Position numbers and translations under genes: made by a program. The notes below the pieces were generated by a model. That model was not told where the DNA came from. It was given only the letters and a program-made list of their open reading frames with translations, and made no database searches. DNA of 64,000 bases, from positions 6,246,571 through 6,310,570 of the forward strand of contig SSNP01000006.1 of NCBI GenBank assembly GCA_006937955.1, in the 5' to 3' direction. Position 1 is the first letter of the stretch, and every line of letters starts with the position of its first letter. Origin of the DNA: Pachypanchax playfairii. Taxonomy: Eukaryota > Chordata > Actinopteri > Cyprinodontiformes > Aplocheilidae. Shown piece by piece: positions 1 to 13,312 of this stretch.

Positions 1-400
1 GGATCGAAACTGTGTTGATATCTGGTGAACGCAGTAACCGGGTCAATGCAAGACACCCTAGGAGACCACCCATCTCCCATGCTACAGTTAGCAAACTGCT
101 TGCTAAGTTTTGTGAAACTGGTTCAGTGTTGGATTTGCCAAAATGTGGACACGTGAAAACTGTCATTGATGAAGAAATATCCGTGGCTATCCTAGCTTTA
201 CTCAGCAAGAGCCCACAGCGTAGCACTCGCCGCATGTCCCTGGAGAGTGGCATTAGTCAAACATCCCTTCGGCGGATATTAGCTACTCACAAATGGCACC
301 CTTACAAACTCCAGCTACTGCAGCATCTCAACGAGGACCCAGATCGGCGCACAGAATTTGCAGAATGGGCAAAACAAAAACCACGCATGTGGTACAGATC
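1..400 (+). mobile_element. Decayed Tc1/mariner-superfamily transposase fragment (HTH region)
   Basis: The plus strand encodes about 120 residues resembling the helix-turn-helix half of a mariner-like (DUF4817-type) transposase. Recognisable pieces are SHATVSKLLAKF, QRSTRRMSLESGISQTSLRR and HLNEDPDRRTEFAEWA. Known members bind the transposon ends with this region. The DDE catalytic half is absent and the similarity stops near position 380-400, where a different transposon begins. Compared with the family as I recall it, a few codons are also missing near position 47. The family resembles the type repeat databases call TcMar-ISRm11; that name is from memory. The palindromic MITE at 20867-21186 may be a non-autonomous relative. 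Confidence 0.75.
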
Positions 401-778
401 ATTGCTGTATGCTCCTCTGCATACCTTGGTTGTAATGAGTTATTGGAGTTACTGTTGCCTTTCTATCAGCTTGAACCAGTCTGGCTGTTCTCCTCCGACC
501 TCTAGCATCAACATTTTCGCCCACATAGCTGATGCTCACTGGATATTTTCCCTTTTTCGGACCATTCTCTGTAAACCCTAGAGATGGTTGTGTGTGAAAA
601 TCCCAGTAGATCAGCAGTTTCTGAAATACTCAGACCAGCCATTCTGGCACCAACAACCATGCCACGTTCAAAGTCACTCAAATCACCTTTCTTCCCTTGC
701 CATGTCATTGGCTGATTAGAAAGTTGCGTTAACAAGCAGTTGGACAGGTGTGCTTATAAAGTGGCCAGTGAGTGTATA
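401..778 (-). mobile_element. Tc1-like transposon fragment (transposase N-terminus and terminal repeat)
   Basis: Read on the minus strand from 778, this begins with a terminal-repeat remnant and continues into the N-terminal DNA-binding domain of a Tc1 transposase: KKGDLSDFERGMVVGAR, then SISETADLLGFSHTTISRVY and REWSEKGKISSE. It breaks off near 401 before the catalytic domain, so it is a dead 5' fragment. It abuts the unrelated transposase piece at 1-400. Confidence 0.85.
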
Positions 779-2676
779 TGGTCCATATTATAGAGCACAA
801 TGAGTGTTTTGTAATAAAATACATCGTAATTGATGTTCTCTTCCTGAGATGTAGCAATAGATTGTTCACCTCTACCATCTTCCCTCCATCAGATCACACA
901 TCCTAAACTGTGATAGAATGAAGCTGAGAAAGTAAATACAGAACCTGCTGAACAAAACATAAAACATCGCATTTTTTTAGATTTAATATTCTTTTTTTTT
1001 TTTTTGTCTGTGAGTTCCCTTAGAAATATAAAAGAGAAGCTGTAGTTTTTCTTAGCTCTTAACCATCTGGAGCTGACCAAATACATCTAAAAAAAATATC
1101 ATATTACAAAGTCCAAACTGGTAAAGCTGTACTTTTCTAATCCAACCATCACTCTCAGAAGTTTTGGGAGCCTGTGAGCTTTAAACCACAGGCCACCAGC
1201 CCTTCAAGCAGGCGCCTCCATCTGGGCTCCCAGCTATTTCAGCCCATTTTACTGGAAGACTATTATTAAACTACAAGCAGGAAAATGATCATGTGATGCG
1301 CCTTTAAAACTGATGATTCAGGCTGAATATCTCAGACCCCAGTAAAATAGATTTAATGTAGTCGTATCTTCGGTTGAAGAGGCCGAGCGGGAAAACTGCT
1401 GCACTTTCTCTCTTCATAAATTCTAAGGATGTGGTTAGACATGATTGTGCTTTCACTGGAATTCCACTCTGCTGATGTCAGTCGTTTTACCAACCATTCA
1501 TGAACACACACAGAGGAGACACCGGTTCATCCATGGTTAGAAAATTACATTAGTGGACTGGCTTTAAATGCTATTATTTGTCTCTCCGATCATAATAAAT
1601 TCTGTCTGCGTTCCACGTGCGATGCCAAATCCCCCCCCCAATCCAACGTCAAACGCTGTAACCTCACACTCACACACGGAAAAATCATTCTGTCAGCAGT
1701 ACAACTCTATTTCAAGTCTGAGAGTCGAGGAACCTGGTCATTTTTCCATAAAATCTTCCCCTGCAGTGTAATTTAGTTTCCAACTACATCTTCTAATCAG
1801 ATGAGTTTTCAGAGCCACAACAGCTTCCTGTGGCACCAAAACTGTCACGCCGCTGTCCGGTTCACCCGCCGTGTTCGCCGTCAACCCTGCACACTCTGTC
1901 ATTTGCAAAATTCCTGCCTTATTCAAAGATCGGCTCTCTGGGGGAAAATGTTCTACGGAGTAACAGATGTTTTTATTCTCTTTTTTATGTTTTTTTTTTC
2001 TTTTTTTACAAACAGCTGAAGGATTGTTTCTCGGTGACTGAGGTTTTTTTGTTGTGAACCAACTTCCTGTGTATATTTCAGAATCTAAGATATAATAAAA
2101 TGCCTGTATCTGATATTGAAGTCTGTGACGGATCAGAATCCAGAAGCTGAAGATGAAACGCTGCCAAGACCAACAGCAAAAATCTTTTCCTATATGAAAA
2201 AGTGTTCAACTAAATCTTTTTCTACAGTTAAAATGAGGAGACGATCGATGATTCTAAGCAGGGTGTTGTTACAGAGTCTCCAGCCAAGGAGATTGCATAT
2301 ATTTTGTGTGTGTAAATGAAAGTTTTGCACCTTTGTGTAATTCACAAATCTCCAGTAAAGGGACGTCTGCGGCTCATTCTGCTCTTCCAGCCAATCAGAA
2401 TCTCTTTGAGCTGGAGCAGTTTGCTCGTTTTAATTGAGTTATTATGTGGCGCTTAAGGGAAAATGTGTCTGTGTTTTGGGGGAAACATCTGATTCTCAGA
2501 GACCTGCACTGTTCAAGACACAAAATATTTACCTTCTCCTGAGAGCAGGTGGTATTTGTCTCTCAGGAGAAGAAACAAAACAGAAGGAGCAAGTTACTGA
2601 CCTGCTGCCTTCCCAAAACTGGGCAGACGTGTCAGGAAAAGCCACATGAAGGGATAAGAGTGACACCTGTGCCACC
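779..2676. other. Stretch with no recognised gene
   Basis: A/T-rich sequence with short homopolymer runs. I see no exon with convincing protein similarity and splice sites. Since INTU runs leftward from 8521, this is probably INTU intron sequence, but the next INTU exon was not found. Confidence 0.4.
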
Positions 2677-3232
2677 TTTCCACTGGTAGCTACTCAGCCT
2701 GGCACCGCTCAGCTCGGTTTGACAGAATTGCCACTATCGTCAGAAGGTGGTACGATCCGAGCTGAATCGAGCCGCAGCGCCCGTTGGTTGTGGTTGGTTA
2801 TGAGAGATGATGACGCTAGCACTCACACCTCTTCAGTCCTGGCCTCTGATTGGTGTGACCAAAAGAGCCCGAAGTTACGTCAATAAATAGTGAAACAGCT
2901 AATGTTTAGAAAACTTTTGTTGTTGTAACTGCTTGTGTTCCAATTAAAAACGATACAGGAAGAATTGGACGGTGTGACACGATATGAAGAAGTTTTCAAA
3001 GAACTCTTGGACTTGGAATTCAGCGGACTTCGAAGCAGTGTCGAGAAAAGTTGAAGAAGATGAAAGCTGACTACCGTGTTGTGAAAGACGACAACAGCCC
3101 GAGTGAAACTGGAGCAAAACCCCGCCCTTGTCCACGCCTTCGTTCTCACTTCTGTGAACACAATGGAAACACAACAGGTACGATCCGTGTTGAGTGGGGG
3201 CGCGCCGTAGAAATTGCTAGTGGAAAAACGCC
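2677..3232. repeat. Possible MITE-like dispersed repeat
   Basis: The stretch opens with a CCTTTCCACTGGTAGCTA-type segment and closes with a roughly complementary GCTAGTGGAAAAACGCC segment. Weak terminal inverted repeats of this kind are seen in non-autonomous fish DNA transposons. The interior has no credible coding sequence. The boundaries are approximate. Confidence 0.35.
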
Positions 3233-3244
3233 AATAGAACATTA

Positions 3245-3600
3245 TAATTTAATTTTATTTAATTTTATTTCCTGTATTAATCCCTCGTGGGGAAATTTGG
3301 CTCTGCATTTGATCCATCCTCACCGTAAGGTGAGGAGCAGAGGGCAGCCATCTTGAATAGCGCCCAGGGGGCAGTTGTGGGGTTCATTATCTTGCCCAGG
3401 GACACTTCTACCCGTAGCCTCTTGCCGGGACACGGGATCAAGCTCCGGTTTCCCAATTGGAGGGTGACCTCCTTCCCGGCAGACTACGGCCGCCCCGAGG
3501 CAGCGGTGGGTTCAGTATCTCACCCAAGGCACCGGGGACCGAACCCGCCATCTTTCGAACCAAGAGCGATCGCCCTTCTGCTAGACTACGCCGCCCGCCA
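3245..3600. repeat. Teleost dispersed repeat (SINE-like, GC-rich)
   Basis: A GC-rich block with phrases familiar from fish interspersed repeats: TTGCCCAGGGACACTTC, and a tail reading as 'gaacccgccatctttcgaac'. A related fragment lies at 18855-18955 (tcaaggacacttcgacat and ccaaccttccgattgg). The clean ORFs across it are incidental. Confidence 0.5.
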
Positions 3601-3871
3601 AGCAGATAGAGATTCCCATTCGCAGGTTAGCAAACAGAAGTCAAAGTCATTAGCATTTAGTTTGTTATTGCTGTGCACGTATCGACATGTCTAAAGCAGA
3701 GACAGGGACCAAACGTGAAAACAAGCACCTCAAAAGCTAGAACACAAATGCTAGCTCATAAAACTTCTCGATTTCCCCACCAGTGATACTTCTTTATGAA
3801 TCTGATGCTGAAATCTAGCAGACAATGGATGCAGTTGATGAATCTCAAACGTGTCATTTTTAAGCACTGAC

Positions 3872-6800
3872 CTGCGTCGGTCCTGGAATGCAGGAGAGAA
3901 CCCTCTCAATGTTCTCTGAGGTGACATCAACATCGTCCACTGCTAGAAGCACATCACCTGGACAGAACATGAAGAGAACACACATTTATCATGCAATCCT
4001 GGTTCTGATAGATCATAAAATAATCTCTAAAGGAGTTTGTTTAGGCTCTTTATGAGATTTTATTTTGTATTTATCAGGTATCTGTGAGATAAACGTCAAA
4101 GTGAAAGAGTAAAAATCTTGAGTTTTTATCATTTCAACCTCCTTCTCTTTAAAAAAATAATGGATTACTTGTTCATTTGCCAGCATGTTACTCTGTTTGA
4201 AATGATCTAACAGTTAAATGAGCTTTTACTCTGTATATTTTATCTGTATAGATCCAGTGAGGGTCATTAAACTGCTTCACCTGCTTGTATGTAGGGAGAC
4301 GTAGCTCCATCTCAGTAACAGCTATTTCAGGTATTTAACTGCTCTAATCGCTTGAGCATGTTGCTGAACGACATAAAACGCTAACTGATGAGGGCAGTCG
4401 CTTGTGTTGCAGTGCAGCTGGCGTTCCCGCTGTCTGCTAGCAGAAACTGCCTGATGATTAGCTCAATCACCACAAACGTTTACAGAGTTTCATCCACACG
4501 ATGAAATGCAGCTCAGAGGCTCAGAAGTGGCTGAAAAATGGAACAAACTTTATCATTTGCTGCTAAACAACCTGAACATTTTTCTTTTTCACATAGAATA
4601 GCTCTGCAGGGTTGAAACGTTTGACAGTCATTTGTAATTTTGACACAGATTTGGGTTTCAGATGAGGTCAGTAAACACCAGGGAGAAAAAAAAAGAATTT
4701 TAAGGTGGATTTATGTGGAAGGTAAATGAAAAATTCCTACCCTAAACCTCTGATGGGACAGATGAGTTAATGGCCACTTCAAAACAACCATGAAGCTCAA
4801 CTTAATAGTTATATGTTGGGAAAAGTATTGACAGAAATTTACAAATGTCTTGCTTAATACATTTATTTGGACATTTTCTATAAAATGCTGACATTTATTT
4901 TGAAAGGGCAGTAGCTGGAGGAAGTATGGTGCACTAGTTAATGGAGAAAACCTGAGATTTAAAAAGAGAAGCGGAATTTAGCACCAAATGTGGCAAAAAG
5001 GAAAATATAAGATATTTACAAATGAACAAATCTTATTTTGTGTTTAAATTAGCTACATGCTAACAGACGTAGCTAAAGTCGTGCGTGGAAGGTTACGTGA
5101 TTTGAATTTGTTCCTTTATGTTTAATTTAGCTTTTATGTTTATTTGGTGTATTTGACTGGGAGTCATAACAGCTGCCTCTAAAATTTCATGACAGTCGTT
5201 GCTGGAACCGGTGTTCTGTAGAAATATGCTACCTGTTGAGATGTGCTACAGATTCCTTCTGCACATGTGCCGTTCCACAGTCTTGACTTCAATAAACAGA
5301 TTTATTGTTTATTTTTGTTTCTAAATTTTTCCATAAATACATTTTACCTATCAAATAAATTCTCCCAGGACAGGAACACTAAATATGATGTTATTTTTGC
5401 TTTCTTCACATTGTCAGAGCGACAGGCAAATGTGTGGACACACCCAGAGGAGAAGGACCCAGAGGGCTTTTATATAGAAAATATCAGGGAAGGATCATAA
5501 AAATATGTTTAAATAATTAACAAGACACACTCGCCATAAACAAGAATACTGTATAAACTTCTGATAACATCTCATTATGAAATAAGTTGTCAATTCGGAC
5601 TATGATGGCATTTTTCTTCAGGGCAGCATAAATCACCAGAACACCACTTCCGGCTGCGACCCGAATTATTGAAGTTATTAAGGGGACCAGAAGCATCCAG
5701 AGTGTCTAATATGAAGCTGAACATGTTTTTCAGTGAATATTCACTTAGATATGTTTCAAAAAAGTAACTTAAACTTTTAAAAGTTATTTTGTGCTGCTGT
5801 AACATAGCAGTAAATCCATTTTGAATCCAACCCTGGTCTGACTAGCCTTTAGCTCGTTCATCTAGTCACCGCTAATCTCTGTTTCTCCAAACCGAGGTCA
5901 ATCAATGAGTGAGCTGCAACTTGAAGATATCAAGCGTTCACAACCTTCAAAAAAAAAAATTTCAAAGCATCCAAACCACCAAGTCCTCCAACTCATACGC
6001 CCGTAGATGACATTTGTCCATGCACTCGAATACGACCCCATGGAGCATTTTCTATGGTTTTACCACCCTCAGCGCCCCCTTTCGGTAAAATGGGAACAGA
6101 TACTTTTACAGAACAACAGAAAACTTGCTTTCCGCCCTTAATGAGCTAACAAAGGGTTAGGGTTAGGTCGAGCTGGGTTGCGGCTTGATTCTTTTCTTCC
6201 GGCCCGTTGTTCCACCGGCGTCCCTCGCAACAACCTAACCACTCAAACCTGAGAAAATGTACGTTGAAACGAAAAAACTATGTACCGTTTCCATAAACCA
6301 AACAAATATTATGAAAATAAAGTTTATATTTCTCGCTAGAAATGTTATCAAAACAAGTCTAAAGCCACTGTCTATTTTGAAATAGAACAATGTCTGCCGA
6401 AAATTGAGAGGAAGGCCGCCATGTTTCTCTCATTTTGCCAGCGAGAAACTGCAGTCAGCATAACCACCGCCAGAGGTCGCTTTAAATACGTCACCCTTGG
6501 TCGTAATTTGATGACTGGACATACGACCACTGTGTACGTTTTGCTTTGGAGAACAGTCTGATCCAAACTGTCATTTTAGGATAATTTAACACCTTCTGCT
6601 ATGATTTCAACAGACTTGACACAAATATTATTACAAGGAATTAAAGAACACAGAACTTTGAGCCACAGTTTGATAAATGCAGGTTAATTTTTGTAATTTA
6701 CACCCCTGAGATAACATTAAACCAACTTAAATGTCTTAAGAAAAACTACAAATTATCTACTCCTCTAATAACGTAGCCACCACTTCTTACTTTATTTTTG

Positions 6801-8521
6801 TAGTTATACTCATTATATGACTTTTTGCAGCTGTTCTCTAAAAGAACAATATGTCTCTAAGTGTGTGACTGTAGCTAAAATCATTATGATTACAGCAATA
6901 GATTTGTACAGTGTTGAAATATCTACGTTAGATTTGTGATTGACGCAGCTGAAATCCTAATTAAGAGTTTCTTTAGAGGAAGTTTGGGACTCGATTCATC
7001 CCGTACCAACTGGATGTTGTATGTACATCCCTATCCAGCTCACGAGTCGGCGGTCATGGAGCAGTTTTTACATTTTTTGCCGTAACCTTTTGGTTACGAG
7101 TTCTCAAAATTAGAAGAGAACCAAAGAGTGGAGATGTTTAGAACAAGACCTGGTGCAAAAACATGCTCAGCAGTTATCAAAGATGGTTAACTGTAAGAAA
7201 GATGGTCTCACCTATTAAAATTTGGCCACATTTTATAGCTGGACTCTTTGGTATTAATCCATGAACAGTGAGTTGTTCCTCCTGTCTGACCTCTGCAGGG
7301 TCTCCTTGACTCAAAGACGGGGAAGGACGATGCACCACTCCCAGCAGCGCTTCCAGCAACCCGCCGCTGTCATGAAGAGGAGCTGATGAAGATGATAATC
7401 GCTTGGGGTTGAGGTAGATGTAGACTTCTTTAAGCTGCTGCGGGACATTAACATCCTGCCTTTGACCTGGCTGGTTCTTGAGGATGGAAGCTGGCGGCGA
7501 CAGCGCTGAGTTTTCTTTACTCTCGTCTTTTCCTCGTCTGCGCTGAGATGGATGGCGTTTTCGTCTCAGGATCCTGGCTAGTCGTTTGAGAGCCGGCTCA
7601 CGCTTTGAGCGCGAGCTGCATCGCTTCGTGTCTCTTTCCTCTGTGATGATCTCTGCCTCCTTTTCACTGAAGCGGACATGATTAGTTGAAACACACTGAT
7701 TTGCAGCAGCCCGGGCCAGAGCCGCCTCCTCTTCACCTTCACTCAGCTCCAGGTAGAAAAGCTCCCCGTTCTTCTGAATGTCATCCAGCCATTCTGGTTC
7801 CAGGTCACTTGGAGAAAACAGAACAAGTAAAAACGAAATGTTATGGATTAAACAAAGGTATAAAACATCTCAAAGACTGTAAATAAAAGCAATTCTTGAT
7901 GAAAACGGATCTTAATGAAAAATGATGATCTGAATATCTATAAATAAATATTCAAACAAGCAAAGCATTTGTTCTTTTTTTACATTTATGATATTTAAAA
8001 TACATAAACATGGCCTGATTCATGTTTACACATTTTATACATCATAAACAAGTTAATTTTCAGTTTCAGATCACAGTCTTTTAGTTATTTTAGTTTATTT
8101 GAGAGACACTCTTACATTAAATGCTGCAAACACTTTAAAAGTTTTAACAGTGTTTCCCTCCAAGGTTGGTAGGTTAAAAAAACTCTTCGAATCAACACAA
8201 AACACGATATTAAAGAGGAACAAAACACTAAATATCTAAAAGAGCCTAACAATCAACTATAATAACCTTAGCGACATTTTAAACATAACATATTTATGTA
8301 ATTATAAGTGATTATAGTCAAAAAACATTAAGAGTTGACCCCTGAATAACTTATCTAGGGCAGCTAAATACAAGTGCTGCCGTTTTAGTTTGACTTTAAT
8401 GAGAATCTCACTCGGAGCTGCAGAAACTCGATGGTGAAGATTCGCTGTCGGCATCGTTGTTGGTTTTCTGCTCACTCAAACCAGAGTTTTCTCTACTAAA
8501 GCGCGTGTTAGCGAAGGCCAT
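3872..8521 (-). CDS. intu: Inturned planar cell polarity protein, first three coding exons
   Basis: Exons: 8521-8412 (ATG at 8521), 7807-7212 and 3957-3872, giving 264 codons that splice in frame with GT-AG borders. INTU is a scaffold of the CPLANE complex with FUZ and WDPCP; it acts at basal bodies in ciliogenesis, hedgehog signalling and planar polarity. Matches to vertebrate INTU as I recall it: an acidic Ser-rich N-terminus; DLEPEWLDDIQKNGELFYLE; NHVRFSE; EPALKRLARILRRKR; LLEALLGVV; then a PDZ domain (about residues 215-264) with LTVHGLIPKSPA, GQILIGDVLLAVDD and ENIERVLSCIPGP. The last exon ends in phase 0 after PGPTQ, which is where I recall the vertebrate protein continuing with VKLTFE. 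Vertebrate INTU is about 940 residues, so most of the protein is outside the window or unseen. Confidence 0.93.
3958..7211 (-). other. INTU intron 2 (3.25 kb)
   Basis: The intron runs from donor GTGAG at 7211 to the AG just before 3957. It contains the ~600-bp repeat at about 5185-5790, whose second copy is at 31130-31745. I see no coding exon in it. Confidence 0.7.
5185..5790 (+). repeat. Unclassified dispersed repeat, copy 1
   Basis: It matches 31130-31745 over most of its length. Shared landmarks are 'gaaatatgctacctgttgag', 'gagcgacaggcaaatgt', 'cacacccagaggagaagga' and 'accagaacaccacttccggc'. No terminal inverted repeats or coding capacity are evident. Confidence 0.75.
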
Positions 8522-9657
8522 GCGAGTCTTAAAATGTTATTTCTTCACACTCGCGCACAAATAAGGCACCAAACGCGTTGTTAACGTTCCTGTTTTAACT
8601 AAAAAGAAGCAGCGATGTCCTTTCGCCATGTTGAAAACCCTAGCTAGCGCTATGGGAGGGTCACGTGACGCAGCACTGTGTATTCTGATTGGCTGGGTGT
8701 TACGGTTGCCCCTAACGACGCAGAAGCGTTTACAATAACGGGTCTGAAAACGAAGTGCGTCTGACCACCGACAAATAAAACTACTTTTCTCGGTGCCGTG
8801 TTCGGATAATATCTTGTCACTCTCTTTTTTTGCATCTCAGAAGGCGCATAACTGCTGTAGCCTGGTTATATTCGCAAAAAAATAATTTTATCATTAAGTT
8901 AACTGAGTGGCACGAGCGAGGTATGAACACGTGACCAATGTTGGACACTGCGACGCTCAAAACACCGTACGCAGAAACTTTTACAGCTTTTACATTTGAT
9001 CTAAATTACCTGATACTTATTTATTACTTTACAACCTGCCGCGTTTTAGAATTCGCACGCGCACCTGAGCACAACGAGTTCAGGCTTTCGGTGATCGCCT
9101 GACGCAGTGCCGTCGAGCAAACTAAAACACATACAGCTGCGTTGTAGTATAAATAATAATAATCATACCTGTACAGGAGAACCCTTCGAACCGAGTCGAA
9201 GTCCTCCAAGTTCTTTGAAAATGAATTTCCATCTATAGAAAGATTAAACATCATTTGTGTCTCATGTCGCTTGGAGTTTTGGGCTTTTTGGATGAATAAA
9301 TTATTATAAAACTTTAAAATGAGTGTCTGTTCTCCACCAAGTCCTAAGAGAACTCTGACTGCTCCAACAAGCTGGAGGCTGAGTTGCCTTTCAGATCCTC
9401 CCCCAGTTTCCCACGTCAACCTCTGACACATGGAGCAGCGAGCCACACCAGAACACTGATGCTGTTCTCCTTTTACACTGTTGTTTTTAGAACAAGACAG
9501 AGCAGAATTTATCCCAGCTGGTAGTTTAATATGAAGGTAAAGATCTAAGCAAATTCATCATAAAAAACTTATTTCACTTTAGTGTTTCACAAAACTCTGA
9601 AACACTATCACAATCCAAGAAAAACAAACTAAAATACCATTTTATATTAAATTAGTT

Positions 9658-9965
9658 AGGGCTGCACAGTGGTGCAGCTGGTAGTGCTGACACCATGCTG
9701 CAAGAAGGTCTGAAACCCGATTGGGACCTTTAAGCATGAAGTTTACATGTTCTCCTCGTGCATGTGTGGGTTTTCTCCTCCAGCTTCCTCTCTCACATTA
9801 GTTAAATGGTGGCTCTATGTGGCCCTGTGATGCACATGTGACCTGTCCAGGTGTGACCCCACCTCTTGCCCAATGCCCAGGTAGCTCTGTGGACACCAGC
9901 TCCTTGCAACCCTGAACAAGCTGGTGAAGATTGTTGCCTCATAAAAGTAATTATTGAGACATACC
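9658..9965 (+). repeat. Common teleost interspersed repeat (GGGCTGCACAGTGGTGCAG type)
   Basis: It starts with a version of the fish repeat head ggctgcacagtggtgcag and proceeds through the usual 'tttacatgttctcc' and 'gtgtgggttttctcc' phrases. Related inverted pieces lie at 33770-33840, 36659-36975 and 52676-52985. Confidence 0.65.
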
Positions 9966-10859
9966 GTATTTAGAGACTTTACTCATATACGTTTATTTAT
10001 TTTTCAGATCTAGATCAGAGTTCTGCAAGCTGCGGCTCCGTAGACCTTCACACGTAGACCTTCAGCCCCTCTAAAGTGACTCCTTGCAGCTTTGACCAAA
10101 ATCAATGAACCTGAGTAACAACAGGAAATGACTGTTTTTAGCAGTTTTTTTTCTTTCCAATGTTTTCGCTACTTGCGGAAAAACTGCTTCTGATAACAGA
10201 CTGATACCTGAGACACTTCGGCAAGGTAAAACTTGTTTCCTTTTGTGAACATTTAAGTAATAAATGATAAAACTACATCCATCCAACCAGTTTTATAACC
10301 TCTCATTCCTCTGCAGGATCCTGGTGGAGGCTGGTGTTTATCTCCAGCAGCATGATCAACAATATGATGTTTATGTTTGCTTTCATAAACATAAAGGTGG
10401 AACTTAATTATTTAACAATAATGGAGCGACTTATTGTATAAACTGTTTCATCTTAATTTGAAGTGTCAATATGACTTTGTGGCTCTTAGAAATTTAAATG
10501 TATATTAAGTGAATTGAAACTGTTTTTTAGTCATAAACTTACTCCTGCTCTAGTTGAAATTCTTAGACTTTAAACTGAAGGAATGTAAGAAAATATGAAT
10601 GAAATACTTTACTGCAAGTCTCCCAAAGGGGTATTTATCATTACTAAATCATTAATTGTTTACTGTGTAAAGAGTTTATGCCTGAATTGGATGTTTTGTA
10701 ACTAAAGTAGCTATTTTCAGTACTATAGATAAATATGAAAAGTTTAATTAAGTATTTGTGTTAATTAGCCGTTAAATTAGAAGCCTCCTGATTGTTAATT
10801 GCTTCCTGATTAGTTAAAAATTCATTAATTTTCCACATATTCCGTCTAACCACTCTGAT

Positions 10860-10974
10860 AATGCTCTTTCCCCCGCTGCTCTCGAGAGAACAGCGAACGG
10901 TCATCAATAGCGGAGAGCGTATGAAGTAAATCATGTCTCTCTGCTAGCTTCGCGCTCAGGAAAGAGCATCAACA
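10860..10974. repeat. Possible tiny TIR element
   Basis: ATGCTCTTTCC at the left end is answered by GGAAAGAGCAT at the right end, about 115 bp apart. It could be a very short MITE or a chance inverted repeat. Confidence 0.3.
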
Positions 10975-12040
10975 ACTCTTCATCGTGGTTAGCGAGACCA
11001 TACAAGTTAGAAGCACATTTCTCAAGTTAGAAACTATAGAAATGATCCCTGAAAGTATAGTCTTAACCAAGTACTTGCGAGACTCGCGTACTTGTACAAG
11101 GATCCAAGCCTTCTCAGTCATGGTCACAACACGTGTCACTGAGAAAATATGTGTTTGAAGCGTAATTTCAAGTATAAATCTAAAATACCAAACTAAGAAA
11201 TACACGAGATAAACTTATGATTTATATTTATATTTATAGCACGTAAATGTTAGATTTAATTACATTTTAACACTTTAATTATATTATAATTATATTTTTA
11301 CTTCCGGTTGTTTAAGTTTCACAGTGTAACACAGAAATTACTAAAACAAGCTATGTGCGATGGTTTATTAATGAAAAACAATATTAACTATAAAATTACG
11401 TAGAGATTATTATATTTAAAATACCCACAATGCTTTCTGGTTGCAGGTTGCGTACCCTTCTGCGTCTCTGATTGGCTGCTGTTTTGACACGTGGCAGCCT
11501 GTTAGCCTCCCATGCTAAAAACAACAGCGGTATAACCCGATTATTGACCACCTAAATATAGAGTAATTCACAAAACATACAGATAGAATCATTGCAAATG
11601 TTACAAGTTACAAATGAATTTGATATAAAACGTTGTCACGAAATAAACGAGTAGAAAAGTTTAATATTCCATTGAAATGCTAACAGAAAACTAAGCGGGT
11701 ACGTCGATTTTTGGCTTCCCACTTAAGAGAAGGATAATAAATCGTTCCTACCTGAAGTTTTTATGAAACAGTTTCATGGATTAAAACTTATTGAAAGAAA
11801 CAATATGTCATTTTAGTACATTAGATGATAAATAGACAGAACTTTCACCCGTCAATTGTCTTTTGTTTATCCAAGTTGGCTTGTAGGGGAAAAGGAACAT
11901 GAGCTGTCTGATGATCTGGAATAAGCTGCATTTTAGAGAAAAAGATAACACTTATGTTGTGTCTCAGTAACAAAATCAACCTCTTTTTTCACCAGATATT
12001 AAACTGTTACAGGAGAGTCTCCATGTCCTCCTGAGGTGTT

Positions 12041-12480
<440 letters not shown>

Positions 12481-13100
12481 ATTTGATCTTTTCTGATTTA
12501 AAACCACGGCTACAGATTGGGAGCAGGAGACTATCACCCAAGGCTGTAAAGTGCAGGCTGAAGGTTCTACTTGAAAACACCAACAGAACCACAACATCCG
12601 CAGAAAGCAGAGATGCAGACACCCTCATGTCTATGACAGAGCATAACTTTATTTTCAGCAAAAATTAAAGCTTATACTTGTTTCAGAAAAATAATTCTGT
12701 CTCATTTTGCTTTTAAAATATACAAGTGTAAAGTGGGATCAGCAAGGACTGTGACCAGGATTCCTACCAGGAATACCACTTCATACCAGGATCTACACTT
12801 CATCTTCTTTGACGGTATGACTGGGTTTTAAATTAAACGCTATTTTAGAAACAGTAAATAGAAAAGTCTATCCATCTATTTTCTGAACCTGCTTCTTCCT
12901 GATCAGGGTCACGTGGAGCTGGTGTCTATCTCCAGCGGTCTTTGAAACTGATACGTTTCTTTACAAAACGTTTTCTAAATATTTTAATATTTAAACCAAA
13001 TATTTGAAAGTACAAAATAAATCAAGTAAACAAAGTAAATAAGTAATTTTAACAAAAAAAGAAAAGCAATTCACAGAAAACATTTTTGCATTTTTTCCGC

Positions 13101-13108
13101 TGACGTCA
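13101..13108 (+). promoter_or_regulatory. CRE palindrome upstream of TRMT10B
   Basis: A perfect TGACGTCA (CREB/ATF site) lies 205 bp before the TRMT10B start codon. The surrounding sequence has no TATA box close by, as is usual for housekeeping promoters. Function is inferred from the motif only. Confidence 0.5.
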
Positions 13109-13312
13109 TTTACAAGCGACACCAGCCGGTTTGCGACTCTACAGAAGAGGCGTGCGTCCGTCCGTTAGTTTTCGCTGCTATTTTACAGCTTTCATTTGCT
13201 CCTTAAACATATTTTACTTTATTTATTTAATTGCTAAGTGGTTACAACTGATGTCCAGATGATCCGAAGATACAGTCTTTATTTTAACGTGCAGGTGTGA
13301 GGAGCAGCAGGA

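Noticed and set aside
3051..3694. Clean ORFs across 3.0-3.7 kb
   Set aside because: They lie in repeat sequence with high GC, which favours chance open frames.
9024..9446. 140-codon minus-strand ORF upstream of INTU
   Set aside because: No recognisable domain, no conserved-looking motif, and no splice partners; likely chance.
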